This document shows, in pieces, positions 44,081 through 52,857 of a stretch of DNA of 64,000 bases. The stretch spans positions 2,108,001-2,172,000 of the forward strand of contig NZ_CP102850.1 of the NCBI RefSeq assembly GCF_024734075.1, in the 5' to 3' direction. Position 1 is the stretch's first letter, and every line of letters begins with the position of its first letter. The position numbers were made by a program, and so were the translations under genes. Under the pieces are notes generated by a model. That model did not search any database. It saw only the letters and a program-made list of their open reading frames with translations, and was not told the origin of the DNA. The DNA comes from Gordonia mangrovi. GTDB lineage: Bacteria; Actinomycetota; Actinomycetes; Mycobacteriales; Mycobacteriaceae.

Positions 44081-44972
44081 GGGACAGGTCCCGCCACGGT
44101 GCGCTGCCGGTCGCGTCGAGTTCGGCGAGCACCCCGTAGGCGTCGGGCCGACGGTCACGCAGGTGGAACATCCCGCCGCGCATGGCGGTGAAGGTGCCGG
44201 CGATGTCGATGTCGGCGACGGCCATGCCGCTGCCGAGCAGGGTGGTGTCGAGGATGTTGCCGCCGGGGTCGACGATCTTCGCGTTGCCCACGTAGCGGAG
44301 TGAGCCGAAGGTGCCGGACTGGTTGGAGGCGATCCAGAACACCTGGTTGTCGAGGGCGCGGGCGGTGTCGAACAGGTTGAACCGGTAGGTCCACCGGTCG
44401 TCTTGCAGGTTCTCGGCGGTGGCGGTGCGGGCTGCCGGCCAGGCCGACAGGCTCGCGATGATCTCGGCGCCGTTCAGTGCCATCACCCGTGCGGCTTCGG
44501 GAAACGCTTTGTCGTAACAGATCTGGAGACCGACGCGTCCGACGGGGGTGTCGAAGACGCCGTAGTCGGTACCCGATGAGTACGACATGTTCTCGCCCAG
44601 CGGCTGGTGCACCTTGCGGTAGCTGCCGTAGATCTGCGTGCCGTCGAGGACGGCGGCCGCGTTGTAGCGGGTCTCGCCGTCGTCGGCGATCTCGCAGAAG
44701 CCGATGGCGATCACCATGTCGCCGATGATCGATTGCACCCGTTCGATTTCCGGCCCGTCCAGGCTGATCGCCGGCGGCAACGATCGGCTGGTGTTCTTCA
44801 CCGTGTCACCGTGATTGCCGAGTGACGAGAGGTAACCGCCGATGGCCGCCTCCGGGAAGACCAGGAACTCGACGCCACGGTCGCGGGCCTGGGCGACGTA
44901 GTCGGCGATGGTCTGGTAGTTCTGCTCGAGGTCGCGGGTGAAGTTGGCCGCGACCGCAGCGATGGTGGTCAT
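44073..44972 (-). CDS. Nitrilase, Nit1/sll0784 family
   Basis: A 299-residue carbon-nitrogen hydrolase with a complete triad: FPEAAIGGY (Glu41), YRKVHQPLGE (Lys120) and VGLQICYDKAFPE (Cys152). It hydrolyses a nitrile (possibly an alpha-amino or hydroxynitrile formed from cyanide) or a related amide to acid plus ammonia. It is the defining enzyme of the Nit1C cluster; related clusters are linked to growth on cyanide as nitrogen source in Pseudomonas and to nitrogen starvation in Synechocystis. Confidence 0.9.
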   Translation of the reverse strand: MTTIAAVAANFTRDLEQNYQTIADYVAQARDRGVEFLVFPEAAIGGYLSSLGNHGDTVKNTSRSLPPAISLDGPEIERVQSIIGDMVIAIGFCEIADDGETRYNAAAVLDGTQIYGSYRKVHQPLGENMSYSSGTDYGVFDTPVGRVGLQICYDKAFPEAARVMALNGAEIIASLSAWPAARTATAENLQDDRWTYRFNLFDTARALDNQVFWIASNQSGTFGSLRYVGNAKIVDPGGNILDTTLLGSGMAVADIDIAGTFTAMRGGMFHLRDRRPDAYGVLAELDATGSAPWRDLSHA

Positions 44973-44991
44973 GAGAATGCCTCGAGGTCGG

Positions 44992-45516
44992 TCACACCAT
45001 GTAGGTGGAGTTGATGATCGCGCCCTTGCGCGCGTAGTGGATGATGGCGTCCTGCACGTCGAGTGGGTGGGCGGGGATCACACCTTCGATGAGATCCTCC
45101 TCGCGGCCGCCGTGCAGGGCGAGTCCGAAGCGGCAGCAGAACACGGTGCCGCCCTCGGAGATGAAGGTCTCCAGCGAGTCGTTGATGTTCTGTTCACCGG
45201 GGAAGCCGGAGTCACCCGTCTTCGGGAAGCCGCGGGTGGCAAGGCAATTGATGGCGCCGGGGCCGTAGAAGTAGATGGCGGACTCGAAGCCCTTGCGCAG
45301 TGCGCGGGTGGCCTGCAGGACGGCGACGAACGACACCGACGACTCGTGCGCGATGCCGTGGACCAGGGTGAAGTAGGTTTCGCCGTCCTCGGCCTGATAG
45401 TCGGGGAAGATCTTGGTGCCACCGTAGATGTTGGAACCCTTCGGCAGCGAGGGGTGCGGGATCTCACCGAGCGACTTGGCGATGTTCTCGGTGATGGTCT
45501 CGTCGAAAGAGGGCAC
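44992..45516 (-). CDS. MSMEG_0572/Sll0783-family nitrogen starvation response protein
   Basis: A 174-residue protein, first gene of the operon. Motifs include SLPKGSNIYGGTKIFPDYQA, a YGPGAINCLATRGFPKTG loop and FCCRFGLALHGGREEDLIEG; paired Cys (CC) might bind metal or a substrate. The Synechocystis homolog Sll0783 is induced by nitrogen starvation and needed for polyhydroxybutyrate accumulation. GTG start with AGGAGACCCC upstream. Confidence 0.87.
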   Translation of the reverse strand: MPSFDETITENIAKSLGEIPHPSLPKGSNIYGGTKIFPDYQAEDGETYFTLVHGIAHESSVSFVAVLQATRALRKGFESAIYFYGPGAINCLATRGFPKTGDSGFPGEQNINDSLETFISEGGTVFCCRFGLALHGGREEDLIEGVIPAHPLDVQDAIIHYARKGAIINSTYMV

Positions 45517-45902
45517 GGGGTCTCCTAGAATGAGGCGCGACGGTTCGCGGCCGTCGACACCGGGGTGCGGAAGTCGAGGCGGCGCTGCCTCACAAGAGGA
45601 TTCGATCCGGGGATCGGAGTGTGTGGCCGTTGGGCGGCTACGACATTCAGTTCACGCCCGAACTATTGCGTGCTGGTTTCCGGGAGAATAATTGCGACGC
45701 GGATTTCGTTAACATGGTCGCTCGAGGTTGCTGTACGTCGGCGGTCGGGCACGGTGGCAGCGGCGCTGGACACGATCGGCGAGTACGGCGGCAACCCCGC
45801 CGGGGTGTCCACGACGGGGTTGCTGGGCGAGGGCGCGATGCCCTGGGCTCGATGATTTGGGCCGGCGGCTGACCGACGGCAGCTGGTCGGCGAGCTGTCA
45901 GC
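45517..45902. other. Intergenic region upstream of the Nit1C operon, no supported gene on its own
   Basis: About 385 bp with lower GC around 45640-45720. It must hold the leftward promoter for the nine-gene operon. Overlapping short rightward frames lack ribosome-binding sites and typical codon use. No clear nitrogen-regulator (GlnR) box was recognised by eye. Confidence 0.5.
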
Positions 45903-46022
45903 TCACTGCCAAACCCAGAGCCAGCGGCGGGTGCGCGCGTCCCAGTGACGGACGCGACGGCGGCGGCGGGCGGGGGTCTGCGGAGCGTTGTTGTTGGTGG
46001 TGGTCTTCTGCGGGGTGGGCAT
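45903..46022 (-). CDS. Possible 39-residue Arg/Trp-rich small protein
   Basis: A small frame starting MPTPQKTTTNNNAPQTPARR and ending RRWLWVWQ, with about ten Arg and four Trp in the C-terminal half. GAAAGGCCGACG places a usable ribosome-binding site about six bases before the ATG. It lies between the Nit1C operon and the FAD monooxygenase gene, on their strand. No family recognised; may be a nucleic-acid-binding or membrane-active peptide, or not expressed. Confidence 0.4.
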   Translation of the reverse strand: MPTPQKTTTNNNAPQTPARRRRRVRHWDARTRRWLWVWQ

Positions 46023-46138
46023 CGTCGGCCTTTCTCGTGGTGTGCGATCCGGGGTGGATCTCGTTGACACCATTGAGATTGCGCCCGAGGACTGGTGAAA
46101 CGATCGACGCCGGCTGAGAGGTGGCTGGCGATTGCCGA

Positions 46139-47551
46139 TCAGACGGTGACCGTCACCACGTCGTGCGCGACGTCGTCGCCGAGCAAACGTGCCTCGCTCG
46201 GCGCGGACCGCAGGAAGCGCCGCTTCTCGCGCCACCCCGCGACCATCCGTTGCTGTTGGAAGCGCACATCGGCGGCGACAGCACGAGCCGACACATCGGG
46301 ACGTCGCAGCGCCTTGACCACCGCACTCACCATCGTCGAGGCCGGCATCATCGCGGCCGGCGGTTGCACCCGGTTGTAGATGTCGCTGAGCACCGCGGCG
46401 TAGTCGGACCGCTGCTGGGCCCGGCGGTAGAGTTCGTACTCCAGCGGCGACGGCGGCAGTCCGGACGCCAGGAAGTTGGACCACTGGTACACGTCGATGC
46501 AGTCGCGTTCACGCTGCGCCGCCCAGTCCGCGGTCACCCGGTCGACCACATCCGGGTCGACGCCCGTACGTGCCCCGAGCACCGGAGCCAGCGCCTCACC
46601 CAGCAGGCGGCCATAACGCAAACCGTCCCGGATGCCCTGTGCAGTGACCGGATCCTTGAAGTGGCCGGCGTCGCCGGGCAAGGCCCAGCCCGAGCCACTC
46701 GACCGCCGGAAATAGGATTCGATGCCGACGCAGGCGCGCACCCGCGACGTCAGTTCGCAGCCGGACAGCCGTTTTGCGAGGCCCGGCAGCGCCTCGACTC
46801 CCCGCAGGTAGGCGTCGTGAATCTTGCGTCCCCGGAACTCCGGCACCACCGCCACCGGAGGTTGCAGCAGGCAGAGCAGATCACCACCGTCACAGGGGAA
46901 TGCGGTGCCCAACAGGCCGTCGACCCGCCACTGGGAGGCGATGTGGCGCAGATCCTCACGGTCGTCGGCCCAGTAGGCGTAGTAGCAGGCACGGCCGCTC
47001 GGGGAGACCAGAGTCGGGGTGTGCGCCCCCACCTGCTGGGCCACGAAACTCCTACGGCCGTCGGCGCCGACGACGATGGGTGCGTGGACGTCGTGGCTCA
47101 CACCGTCGTCGTCGGTGTAGCTCAGCCCGACGACGCGACCGTCGATCCAGATCAGGTCGGTGGCGGTGCATCGCTCGCGGATCTCGGCACCGGCCGCCCG
47201 TGCCGTCTCGACCAGGATGTTGTCGAGATGGGTCCGACGCAGACACATCGCGAAGTCGATGCCGGCGACCGGAGTGTAGGTGGTGCGCCATCCGATGTCG
47301 TCGAGAATCGCTTCGGCCAGCGGCATCCGGGGCGCGCCGCTCGCCTCGACCGCGGGCAGCGCACCCAACGTCTGGATCTCGGCCAGGGTGGTCGGCCACA
47401 GCAGATGGGTGGACAGGGTGTCGGACGGGAAACGTGCGGAATCGATCGCGAGGACCCGCGATCCCCGTTCGGCCAGCGTGATCGCGGTGGCCGATCCGGC
47501 GATGCGGGCCCCGACGATCACCGCATCGAACTGCTCGACGGCTGAGCTCAT
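46139..47551 (-). CDS. FAD-dependent monooxygenase/geranylgeranyl reductase-like protein
   Basis: A 470-residue PHBH-fold flavoprotein: AVIVGARIAGSATAITLAER near the N terminus, VVGADGRRSFVAQQVG (DG motif) and GWALPGDAGHFKDPVTAQG (GD motif). It probably hydroxylates or reduces a lipophilic or aromatic substrate. It is divergent from a TetR gene at 47655, which likely controls it. Confidence 0.85.
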   Translation of the reverse strand: MSSAVEQFDAVIVGARIAGSATAITLAERGSRVLAIDSARFPSDTLSTHLLWPTTLAEIQTLGALPAVEASGAPRMPLAEAILDDIGWRTTYTPVAGIDFAMCLRRTHLDNILVETARAAGAEIRERCTATDLIWIDGRVVGLSYTDDDGVSHDVHAPIVVGADGRRSFVAQQVGAHTPTLVSPSGRACYYAYWADDREDLRHIASQWRVDGLLGTAFPCDGGDLLCLLQPPVAVVPEFRGRKIHDAYLRGVEALPGLAKRLSGCELTSRVRACVGIESYFRRSSGSGWALPGDAGHFKDPVTAQGIRDGLRYGRLLGEALAPVLGARTGVDPDVVDRVTADWAAQRERDCIDVYQWSNFLASGLPPSPLEYELYRRAQQRSDYAAVLSDIYNRVQPPAAMMPASTMVSAVVKALRRPDVSARAVAADVRFQQQRMVAGWREKRRFLRSAPSEARLLGDDVAHDVVTVTV

Positions 47552-47587
47552 GGTCGCTCCTCCCGGCCGGCCCCCGACATGCAGTCC

Positions 47588-47598
47588 GACACAGTGTC
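47588..47598. promoter_or_regulatory. Candidate TetR operator
   Basis: GACAC-A-GTGTC, a perfect palindrome, in the 103-bp divergent region between the FAD monooxygenase and TetR genes. Short but well placed. Confidence 0.4.
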
Positions 47599-47654
47599 AG
47601 GATGACGTTATGCCTGCACACACGGGGTGTCAAGGGTGGCGTAGCATCGGGCTC

Positions 47655-48293
47655 ATGGGGTCGGTGACCAGGACGCAGGCAGGGCAGACGATGCAACGTC
47701 GGGCCGAGGTCACCGACCGGGTCCTCGGCGCCGTCGAGGATCTGCTCGGCACCGGTGAGCGATTCACCGAGTTGCCGGTGCAACGGATCGCGCAACGATC
47801 GGGGATGTCGCGCACCAACTTCTACCAGTACTTCCCGAACAAGAGTCAGGTGCTGATCCAGGTCGCCGACGTGGCGTCGAAAGAGTTCTTCGCCGCTCCG
47901 ACATCGTGGTTCGCCGACGACGCCTCACTGGATGCCGGGGTCGCCGGGGTGCAACGGGCCATCGCCGAGATGATTGCGGAGTTCCGCAAGCACTGGCCGC
48001 TGATGCGGGCGTTGGGTGAGGCCGCCGCGTATGACGCGGAAGTGGCGGAGTTCTGGTTCGGCCGCATCCACGAATTCATCGACTTCGCGGCCGGCCGGGT
48101 GCAACGGTGGCAGACGCAGGGCCGCGTCGACGACGCAGTCACCACCGAGTCGGTGGCCGCGGTGACGTGGATGGTGGAACGCACCATCACCCAACACATC
48201 ATCGGTTCCGGCGCCGACGTGTCGACCGACGATCAGGTGGTGGCCGCACTGTCGCGGACCATCTGGCTCACCATCGCCGCCGGCGCCGACTGA
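47655..48293 (+). CDS. TetR-family regulator
   Basis: A 212-residue repressor with HTH VQRIAQRSGMSRTNFYQYFPNK and a helical C-terminal ligand domain. ATG 47655 (MGSVTR) is chosen because the long upstream extension reads antisense through the FAD monooxygenase gene. Likely local regulator of the divergent gene. Confidence 0.85.
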   Translation: MGSVTRTQAGQTMQRRAEVTDRVLGAVEDLLGTGERFTELPVQRIAQRSGMSRTNFYQYFPNKSQVLIQVADVASKEFFAAPTSWFADDASLDAGVAGVQRAIAEMIAEFRKHWPLMRALGEAAAYDAEVAEFWFGRIHEFIDFAAGRVQRWQTQGRVDDAVTTESVAAVTWMVERTITQHIIGSGADVSTDDQVVAALSRTIWLTIAAGAD

Positions 48294-48385
48294 CGACGAT
48301 ACGGCTGCGGTGGCAGCGGCCGGCCGAGACGATAATTGACGCGGCCCACGGCCGGCACCGCAAGCGGATACGGCGCCGTCGGCGG

Positions 48386-48970
48386 TTATCGCAGATGGTC
48401 GGTCTCGTTGAGCGACATCACCTGCCGGTAGCCCCCCGGCAGCGCGATCACCCGCGACACCGAGGTGTAGAACGGCTCGGTGAAGAACATCTGTTCGGCG
48501 CCGATGACGTGCGACAGGTAGGCGTTGATGACCCCGCCGTGACATACCACGGCCACCGTCCGATCGTCGTCGGCCACCAGCGATTCGATCCCCGCGACCA
48601 CCCGACTGCGGAAATCGTCGAGGTCGAAGGTGTTGTCGCCGAGTCGGCCGGCGTTCATGTCGGCAAGCAGCGTCGCGCGATCGGTGTAGGTGTGCACGAC
48701 ACCGTAGGTGGTCCAGCCGTGATCGAGTTCGACGAGCCGGTCGTCGAAGGCGATCTCGTGCGACAGCGCGGCCGCGGTCACCGACGCGGTTTGTGCAGCA
48801 CGGCGCATCGGGCTGCTGACCACGGCGTCCACGGCGCCGTAGCGTCCGGCCGCCATCGCCTTTGCCAGGAGTTTCGCCTGATCCTCACCCTCGGGCATCA
48901 GATCGGGGTCGGCGCCTGCCGGATCGGAAAGCCGAAACGGTTTGGCGTGACGGATCAGCAGCAGTTCCAT
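48386..48970 (-). CDS. Histidine phosphatase (phosphoglycerate-mutase-like) protein
   Basis: A 194-residue branch-1 histidine phosphatase: LLLIRHAKP (nucleophile His; RHA instead of RHG), SSPMRRAAQTA (second Arg), and VVCHGGVINAYLSH (second His). A cytoplasmic phosphomonoesterase with broad possible substrates. AT-poor flanks and independent context; no operon partner. Confidence 0.87.
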   Translation of the reverse strand: MELLLIRHAKPFRLSDPAGADPDLMPEGEDQAKLLAKAMAAGRYGAVDAVVSSPMRRAAQTASVTAAALSHEIAFDDRLVELDHGWTTYGVVHTYTDRATLLADMNAGRLGDNTFDLDDFRSRVVAGIESLVADDDRTVAVVCHGGVINAYLSHVIGAEQMFFTEPFYTSVSRVIALPGGYRQVMSLNETDHLR

Positions 48971-49028
48971 GCGTTCAGTTCAGCGCATCGTCGGGGCTGC
49001 CGCGACGTCGGGGTCGGTGATTGCGGCC

Positions 49029-49739
49029 TCAGCTCGCCGCCGAGGCGACCTTGTCGACTGCCGCGGCCACCGTCTTCTCGAACGTGTCCACGTCGGGGTC
49101 GTCGGCGACGGCGCCGGCAGACGTCACGGTCACCGCATAGTCGCCCACGGTCGCCCAGGCCAGCAGCGTGGTGGCGGCTACCTCCCGTCCGTTGAAGGTC
49201 GACGTACTGGTCTGCTCGACGGCGAACACGTCGTCGGCGGCGGTCACGCGCAGGTCCAGCGGGGCATTGGTGATGGTCGACTCGGCCGCCGTCGAATCGC
49301 CGTTGGCGATGGTCGCCGTCACGCTCGCACATTGCCCGGTCCGCGACGCCCGGATGTCGTCGAGCGAGCCACCACCCGCGGGTGTCACGGTCTCGGTGAC
49401 CGTGGTGGACCCGGAGACGGCCATCAACATCACCATGCCGGCGTCGTCGTCGGTGGCGGTACCTGCCGGGGCACACTCGGGCGGGCTGATGGTGGCGCCC
49501 TTCGCGACGTCGAGGACGCCGTTGGCGGCCTGCGCCACCTGCCCGGCCGGGATCGGCATCGTCCGGAATCCCGCCGGAAGCTCCTCGGTGGTCAGCAGCA
49601 GCGCCTTGACCTCCGGTGACGCCGACTGCGCAGCCGATGTACCGTCTTCCGCTGCCGAACCCGAATCCCCGCATCCCGCAACACCGATCGCACCGACCAC
49701 TGCCGCCACTACGGCAATCACGCGTCGTGGTGTACGCAC
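49029..49739 (-). CDS. Putative lipoprotein, hypothetical
   Basis: A 236-residue exported protein. The signal peptide ends in lipobox GVAGC (Cys about residue 23), then a Ser/Ala/Asp tether and a globular domain with a likely disulfide (PPECAPAG and TGQCASV). It resembles PknH-type or DUF5642-like extracellular sensor domains of mycobacteria in length and style, but I cannot confirm this. Confidence 0.65.
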   Translation of the reverse strand: MRTPRRVIAVVAAVVGAIGVAGCGDSGSAAEDGTSAAQSASPEVKALLLTTEELPAGFRTMPIPAGQVAQAANGVLDVAKGATISPPECAPAGTATDDDAGMVMLMAVSGSTTVTETVTPAGGGSLDDIRASRTGQCASVTATIANGDSTAAESTITNAPLDLRVTAADDVFAVEQTSTSTFNGREVAATTLLAWATVGDYAVTVTSAGAVADDPDVDTFEKTVAAAVDKVASAAS

Positions 49740-49793
49740 CGAACTCCACCCCCTGATCGAACGAATCCCGAAGGGCAGGGTAGCCGATCGGCT

Positions 49794-51131
49794 CTACCGG
49801 CCACCGAAGCGCTCGGCGACAGCGGCACCCTCGGTGTCGTCGGGAAGGATGTCGTCGGTGCGTGATCGCCACTGCGCCAGGGTCTCTGCGAGGATCCGCT
49901 GCGTTTCGGCGTACGCTGGGTCGTCGGCTAGATTGTGGTGTTCGTCCGGATCGACGGCCAGCGCATAGAGTTCGCGTGCAGGGCGCGGCGACCGGGCCGA
50001 CTCGTGATCGATCGCGCGGGCCGACGGGCTGTCGGCGATGTCACGCGGCAGGAGCAGGATGGGCCGGTCGGCGTAGTTCTCGATGTAGGAGTACTCGCCG
50101 GTGCGCACCGCACGGATGGGATCGAAGTCGTCGTGGTAGGTCTTCTCGGTGAAAACCTCGGTGCGGACCGGTGTTTCACTATCGGCAATCATCGATGCGG
50201 CATGGGACACGCCGTCGATGGCGTCCGGGATCGGCACCGACAACAGATCCAGCATGGTCGGCGCGAGGTCGACACCGGAGAACAGCCCGTCGTAGGTGCG
50301 GGGCAGCAGAGCACGTCGACGAGGTGGCCGCATGAGGAGCGCGATTCCCGTACCGGCTTCGTAGAGAGTGGATTTCGCGCGCGGGAAGGCGAGTCCGTGG
50401 TCGGTGAAGAAGACGATCCAGGTGGTGTCGTCAAGTCCGAGGTCGGTGAGCGTATCGAGCAGACGTCCCACCGCGGCGTCGGCGGTCGCGATCGCGCCGT
50501 GCAGCCCGGCGAGATCGGTGCGGACGTCGTCGGTGTCGGGGAGGAAGTCGGGCACGACGATGGTCGCCGGGTCGACCGGCGGGTAGCGATCCTCCGGGTA
50601 CGGGCGGTGGGTCTCGAAGAACCCGGCGGTGAGGAAGAACGGCCGCTCGTCGGAGACGCGGACATGTTCGGCGAGCCAGTCGCGAGCTCGATCCACCACG
50701 ACGTCGCAATGGGTGTCGGAATCGTCGACGACGTCGAATCCGAGGGTGGTGGCGTCGGCGCTTTCGTGCTGCATCCCCATGAGCACCGTGCGATAGCCCA
50801 CCTCTGACAGCAACGTCGGCAGCGTACGCACCCGCTCGCCATATTCGAACCCGTGATGAGCCAAGCCGATGAGGCCGTTGCGGTGCGGATAGCGGCCGGT
50901 GAACAATGACCCGCGCGACGGCGAGCACAACGGCGCCGTCGCGTGGGCCGCCTTGAAGCGGATACCGTTGGCGGCCAGCGCATCCAGATTGGGGCTGGGA
51001 ACTCCGCGGACTCCGTAACAGCCCAGGTGGCGACCGAGGTCGTGCCAGTGGATGACGAGAACGTTCTCCCGTGGGGTCTCACCGCTGCGTGCATCTGACG
51101 AAGAGGCGCCGAGCGACTGCGAGGTCGACAT
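49794..51131 (-). CDS. Sulfatase (type I, formylglycine-dependent)
   Basis: A 445-residue arylsulfatase-superfamily protein. LCSPSRGSLFTGRYPHRNG is the sulfatase signature, with Cys69 to be converted to formylglycine (C-x-P-S-R). VFFTDHGLAFPRAKSTLYE supplies further ligands. The first metal site is IHWHDLG instead of the usual DDxG. No signal peptide; likely cytosolic. Start at 51131 is uncertain because GGAG is only two bases away. Divergent from the phosphotriesterase-like gene. Confidence 0.85.
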   Translation of the reverse strand: MSTSQSLGASSSDARSGETPRENVLVIHWHDLGRHLGCYGVRGVPSPNLDALAANGIRFKAAHATAPLCSPSRGSLFTGRYPHRNGLIGLAHHGFEYGERVRTLPTLLSEVGYRTVLMGMQHESADATTLGFDVVDDSDTHCDVVVDRARDWLAEHVRVSDERPFFLTAGFFETHRPYPEDRYPPVDPATIVVPDFLPDTDDVRTDLAGLHGAIATADAAVGRLLDTLTDLGLDDTTWIVFFTDHGLAFPRAKSTLYEAGTGIALLMRPPRRRALLPRTYDGLFSGVDLAPTMLDLLSVPIPDAIDGVSHAASMIADSETPVRTEVFTEKTYHDDFDPIRAVRTGEYSYIENYADRPILLLPRDIADSPSARAIDHESARSPRPARELYALAVDPDEHHNLADDPAYAETQRILAETLAQWRSRTDDILPDDTEGAAVAERFGGR

Positions 51132-51264
51132 ATCTCCATGATGCGCTCCGGTGCGCCACCCGGCCGGTCGGCGACCACCCTTGAAGTTGAAGTCAGCCTC
51201 AAATACAGTCCGAAGAGAGTGAGCCAGACCACATCGTTGACCGCCGTCTGCGCAAAGGAGCCAT

Positions 51265-52224
51265 ATGAGCACCGTCAACACCGTCACCGGACCCGTCGAC
51301 TCCGCCGATCTCGGCAACGTCCTCATTCACGAACACGTGTTCGTGCTCGGCGAGGAGTATCGCCAGAACTACCAGGACGATTGGGACGAAGAGGAGAAGA
51401 TCGCCGAGGCGGTGCGCGACCTGTCCGAGCTCAAGGGGCTCGGGATCGACACCATCCTGGATCCGACGGTGCTCGGTCTGGGCCGCTACATCCCACGGAT
51501 TCAGCGCATCGCCGAGCAGACCGACCTCAAGCTGGTGGTCGCCACCGGGCTCTACACCTACAACGACATTCCGTTCCAGTTCCACTACACCGGGCCGGGT
51601 CTGCTCTTCGACGTCGCCGAGCCGCTGGTCACCTTCTTCGTGAAGGACCTCACCGAAGGGATCGCCAACACCGGGGTGAAAGCGGCATTCCTCAAGTGCG
51701 CCATCGAGGAGCAGGGCCTGACCCCCGGCGTGGAACGCGCGATGCGCGCCGTCGGTCAAGCACACGTGCAGACCGGCGCACCGATCACCGTGCACACCAA
51801 CCCGCACACCCAATCGGGTCTGGTGGCACAGCAGGTGCTCAAAGAGGAGGGTGTGGATCTCACGAAGGTGGTCATCGGGCACTCGGGTGATTCCACTGAT
51901 CTGGACTATCTGATGCAGCTCGCCGACGCCGGGTCGATCCTCGGCATGGATCGCTTCGGCCTGGACGTGCTTCTGCCGTTCGAGGACCGCGTCAACACGG
52001 TGGCCACCCTGTGCGAAAACGGTTACGCCGACCGGATGGGGTTGGCGCACGACGCGTCGTGCTTCATCGACTGGTTCTCGCCGGAAGCCAAACGCGAGGC
52101 GGTGCCGAAGTGGAATTACCGCCACATCAGTGAGGACGTGCTGCCGGCGCTGCGCGAACGCGGTGTGAGCGACAAGGACATCGAGACGATGCTGGTGGAT
52201 GTGCCGCGGCGGTATTTCGAGTGA
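51265..52224 (+). CDS. Phosphotriesterase-family hydrolase (PTE/lactonase-like)
   Basis: A 319-residue amidohydrolase-fold enzyme with the PTE ligand set: NVLIHEHVF (HxH), AAFLKCAIEE (bridging Lys), ITVHTNPHT and VVIGHSGDSTD (two His), and GLAHDASCF (Asp). Family members hydrolyse lactones (including acyl-homoserine lactones) or phosphotriesters. GCAAAGGAGCCAT precedes the ATG. Confidence 0.87.
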   Translation: MSTVNTVTGPVDSADLGNVLIHEHVFVLGEEYRQNYQDDWDEEEKIAEAVRDLSELKGLGIDTILDPTVLGLGRYIPRIQRIAEQTDLKLVVATGLYTYNDIPFQFHYTGPGLLFDVAEPLVTFFVKDLTEGIANTGVKAAFLKCAIEEQGLTPGVERAMRAVGQAHVQTGAPITVHTNPHTQSGLVAQQVLKEEGVDLTKVVIGHSGDSTDLDYLMQLADAGSILGMDRFGLDVLLPFEDRVNTVATLCENGYADRMGLAHDASCFIDWFSPEAKREAVPKWNYRHISEDVLPALRERGVSDKDIETMLVDVPRRYFE

Positions 52225-52248
52225 TGGTGTCGCACCGGTGGCCCGGGG

Positions 52249-52857
52249 CTATTTGCGGGTGAGGCCGAGGGCGTTGGCCCACAGGCGGGTGGCGGTGGAC
52301 ACCAGGTCGTCGATGTCGTCGCCGCCGCCGACGCCGAGACTCTGATATGCCATGCGCGACACCATCCCCGAGAGCGCACGGGCTGCCCGCAGCGGGTCGA
52401 GTTCCGCGTCGGCGAGGCCGGCGTGCTGTAGTTCGCGGATCCCACGCGCATTGCGTTCGACAAACACCTGCCCACGTTCGAACCGTTTCTGCCGGAACTC
52501 GGGACTGATGCCGGCCACCTGTTCGCGTACCATCATCAGTTTGGCGTTGCGCCGATACGCCTCGAAATAGGCGCGATTGGCGGACTCGATGGCGGCGATC
52601 GGATCATCGGTGTGCGCTTCTCCGTGCACCATCCCGGGATGCAGGATCTCCTCCTGCGCGGCGGTGAGCACGGCGTCGAGGATGTCCTCCTTGGAGTCGA
52701 AATAGGTGTAGAACGACCCGGTCGCGCAGCCCGCCTCCACAGTGATGTCGGCGAGGCGGGCATCGGCGAACCCGTCGCGTTCGAAAACCGTTCGGGCTGC
52801 GACGATCAGCGCGGCCCGGGTGCGTTCACCGCGCGCGGTGAGCGGCCGCGACGTCAT
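52249..52857 (-). CDS. TetR-family regulator
   Basis: A 202-residue repressor: [27 protein letters not shown], then a long helical domain. It is last in a three-gene operon (SDR, acyl-CoA dehydrogenase, TetR), overlapping the dehydrogenase stop by ATGA, so it likely controls its own operon from palindromes upstream of the SDR gene. Confidence 0.87.
   Translation of the reverse strand: MTSRPLTARGERTRAALIVAARTVFERDGFADARLADITVEAGCATGSFYTYFDSKEDILDAVLTAAQEEILHPGMVHGEAHTDDPIAAIESANRAYFEAYRRNAKLMMVREQVAGISPEFRQKRFERGQVFVERNARGIRELQHAGLADAELDPLRAARALSGMVSRMAYQSLGVGGGDDIDDLVSTATRLWANALGLTRK

Noticed and set aside
45565..45872. Short rightward frames upstream of the Nit1C operon
   Set aside because: Three overlapping frames of similar length, none with a ribosome-binding site or coding-like codon use.
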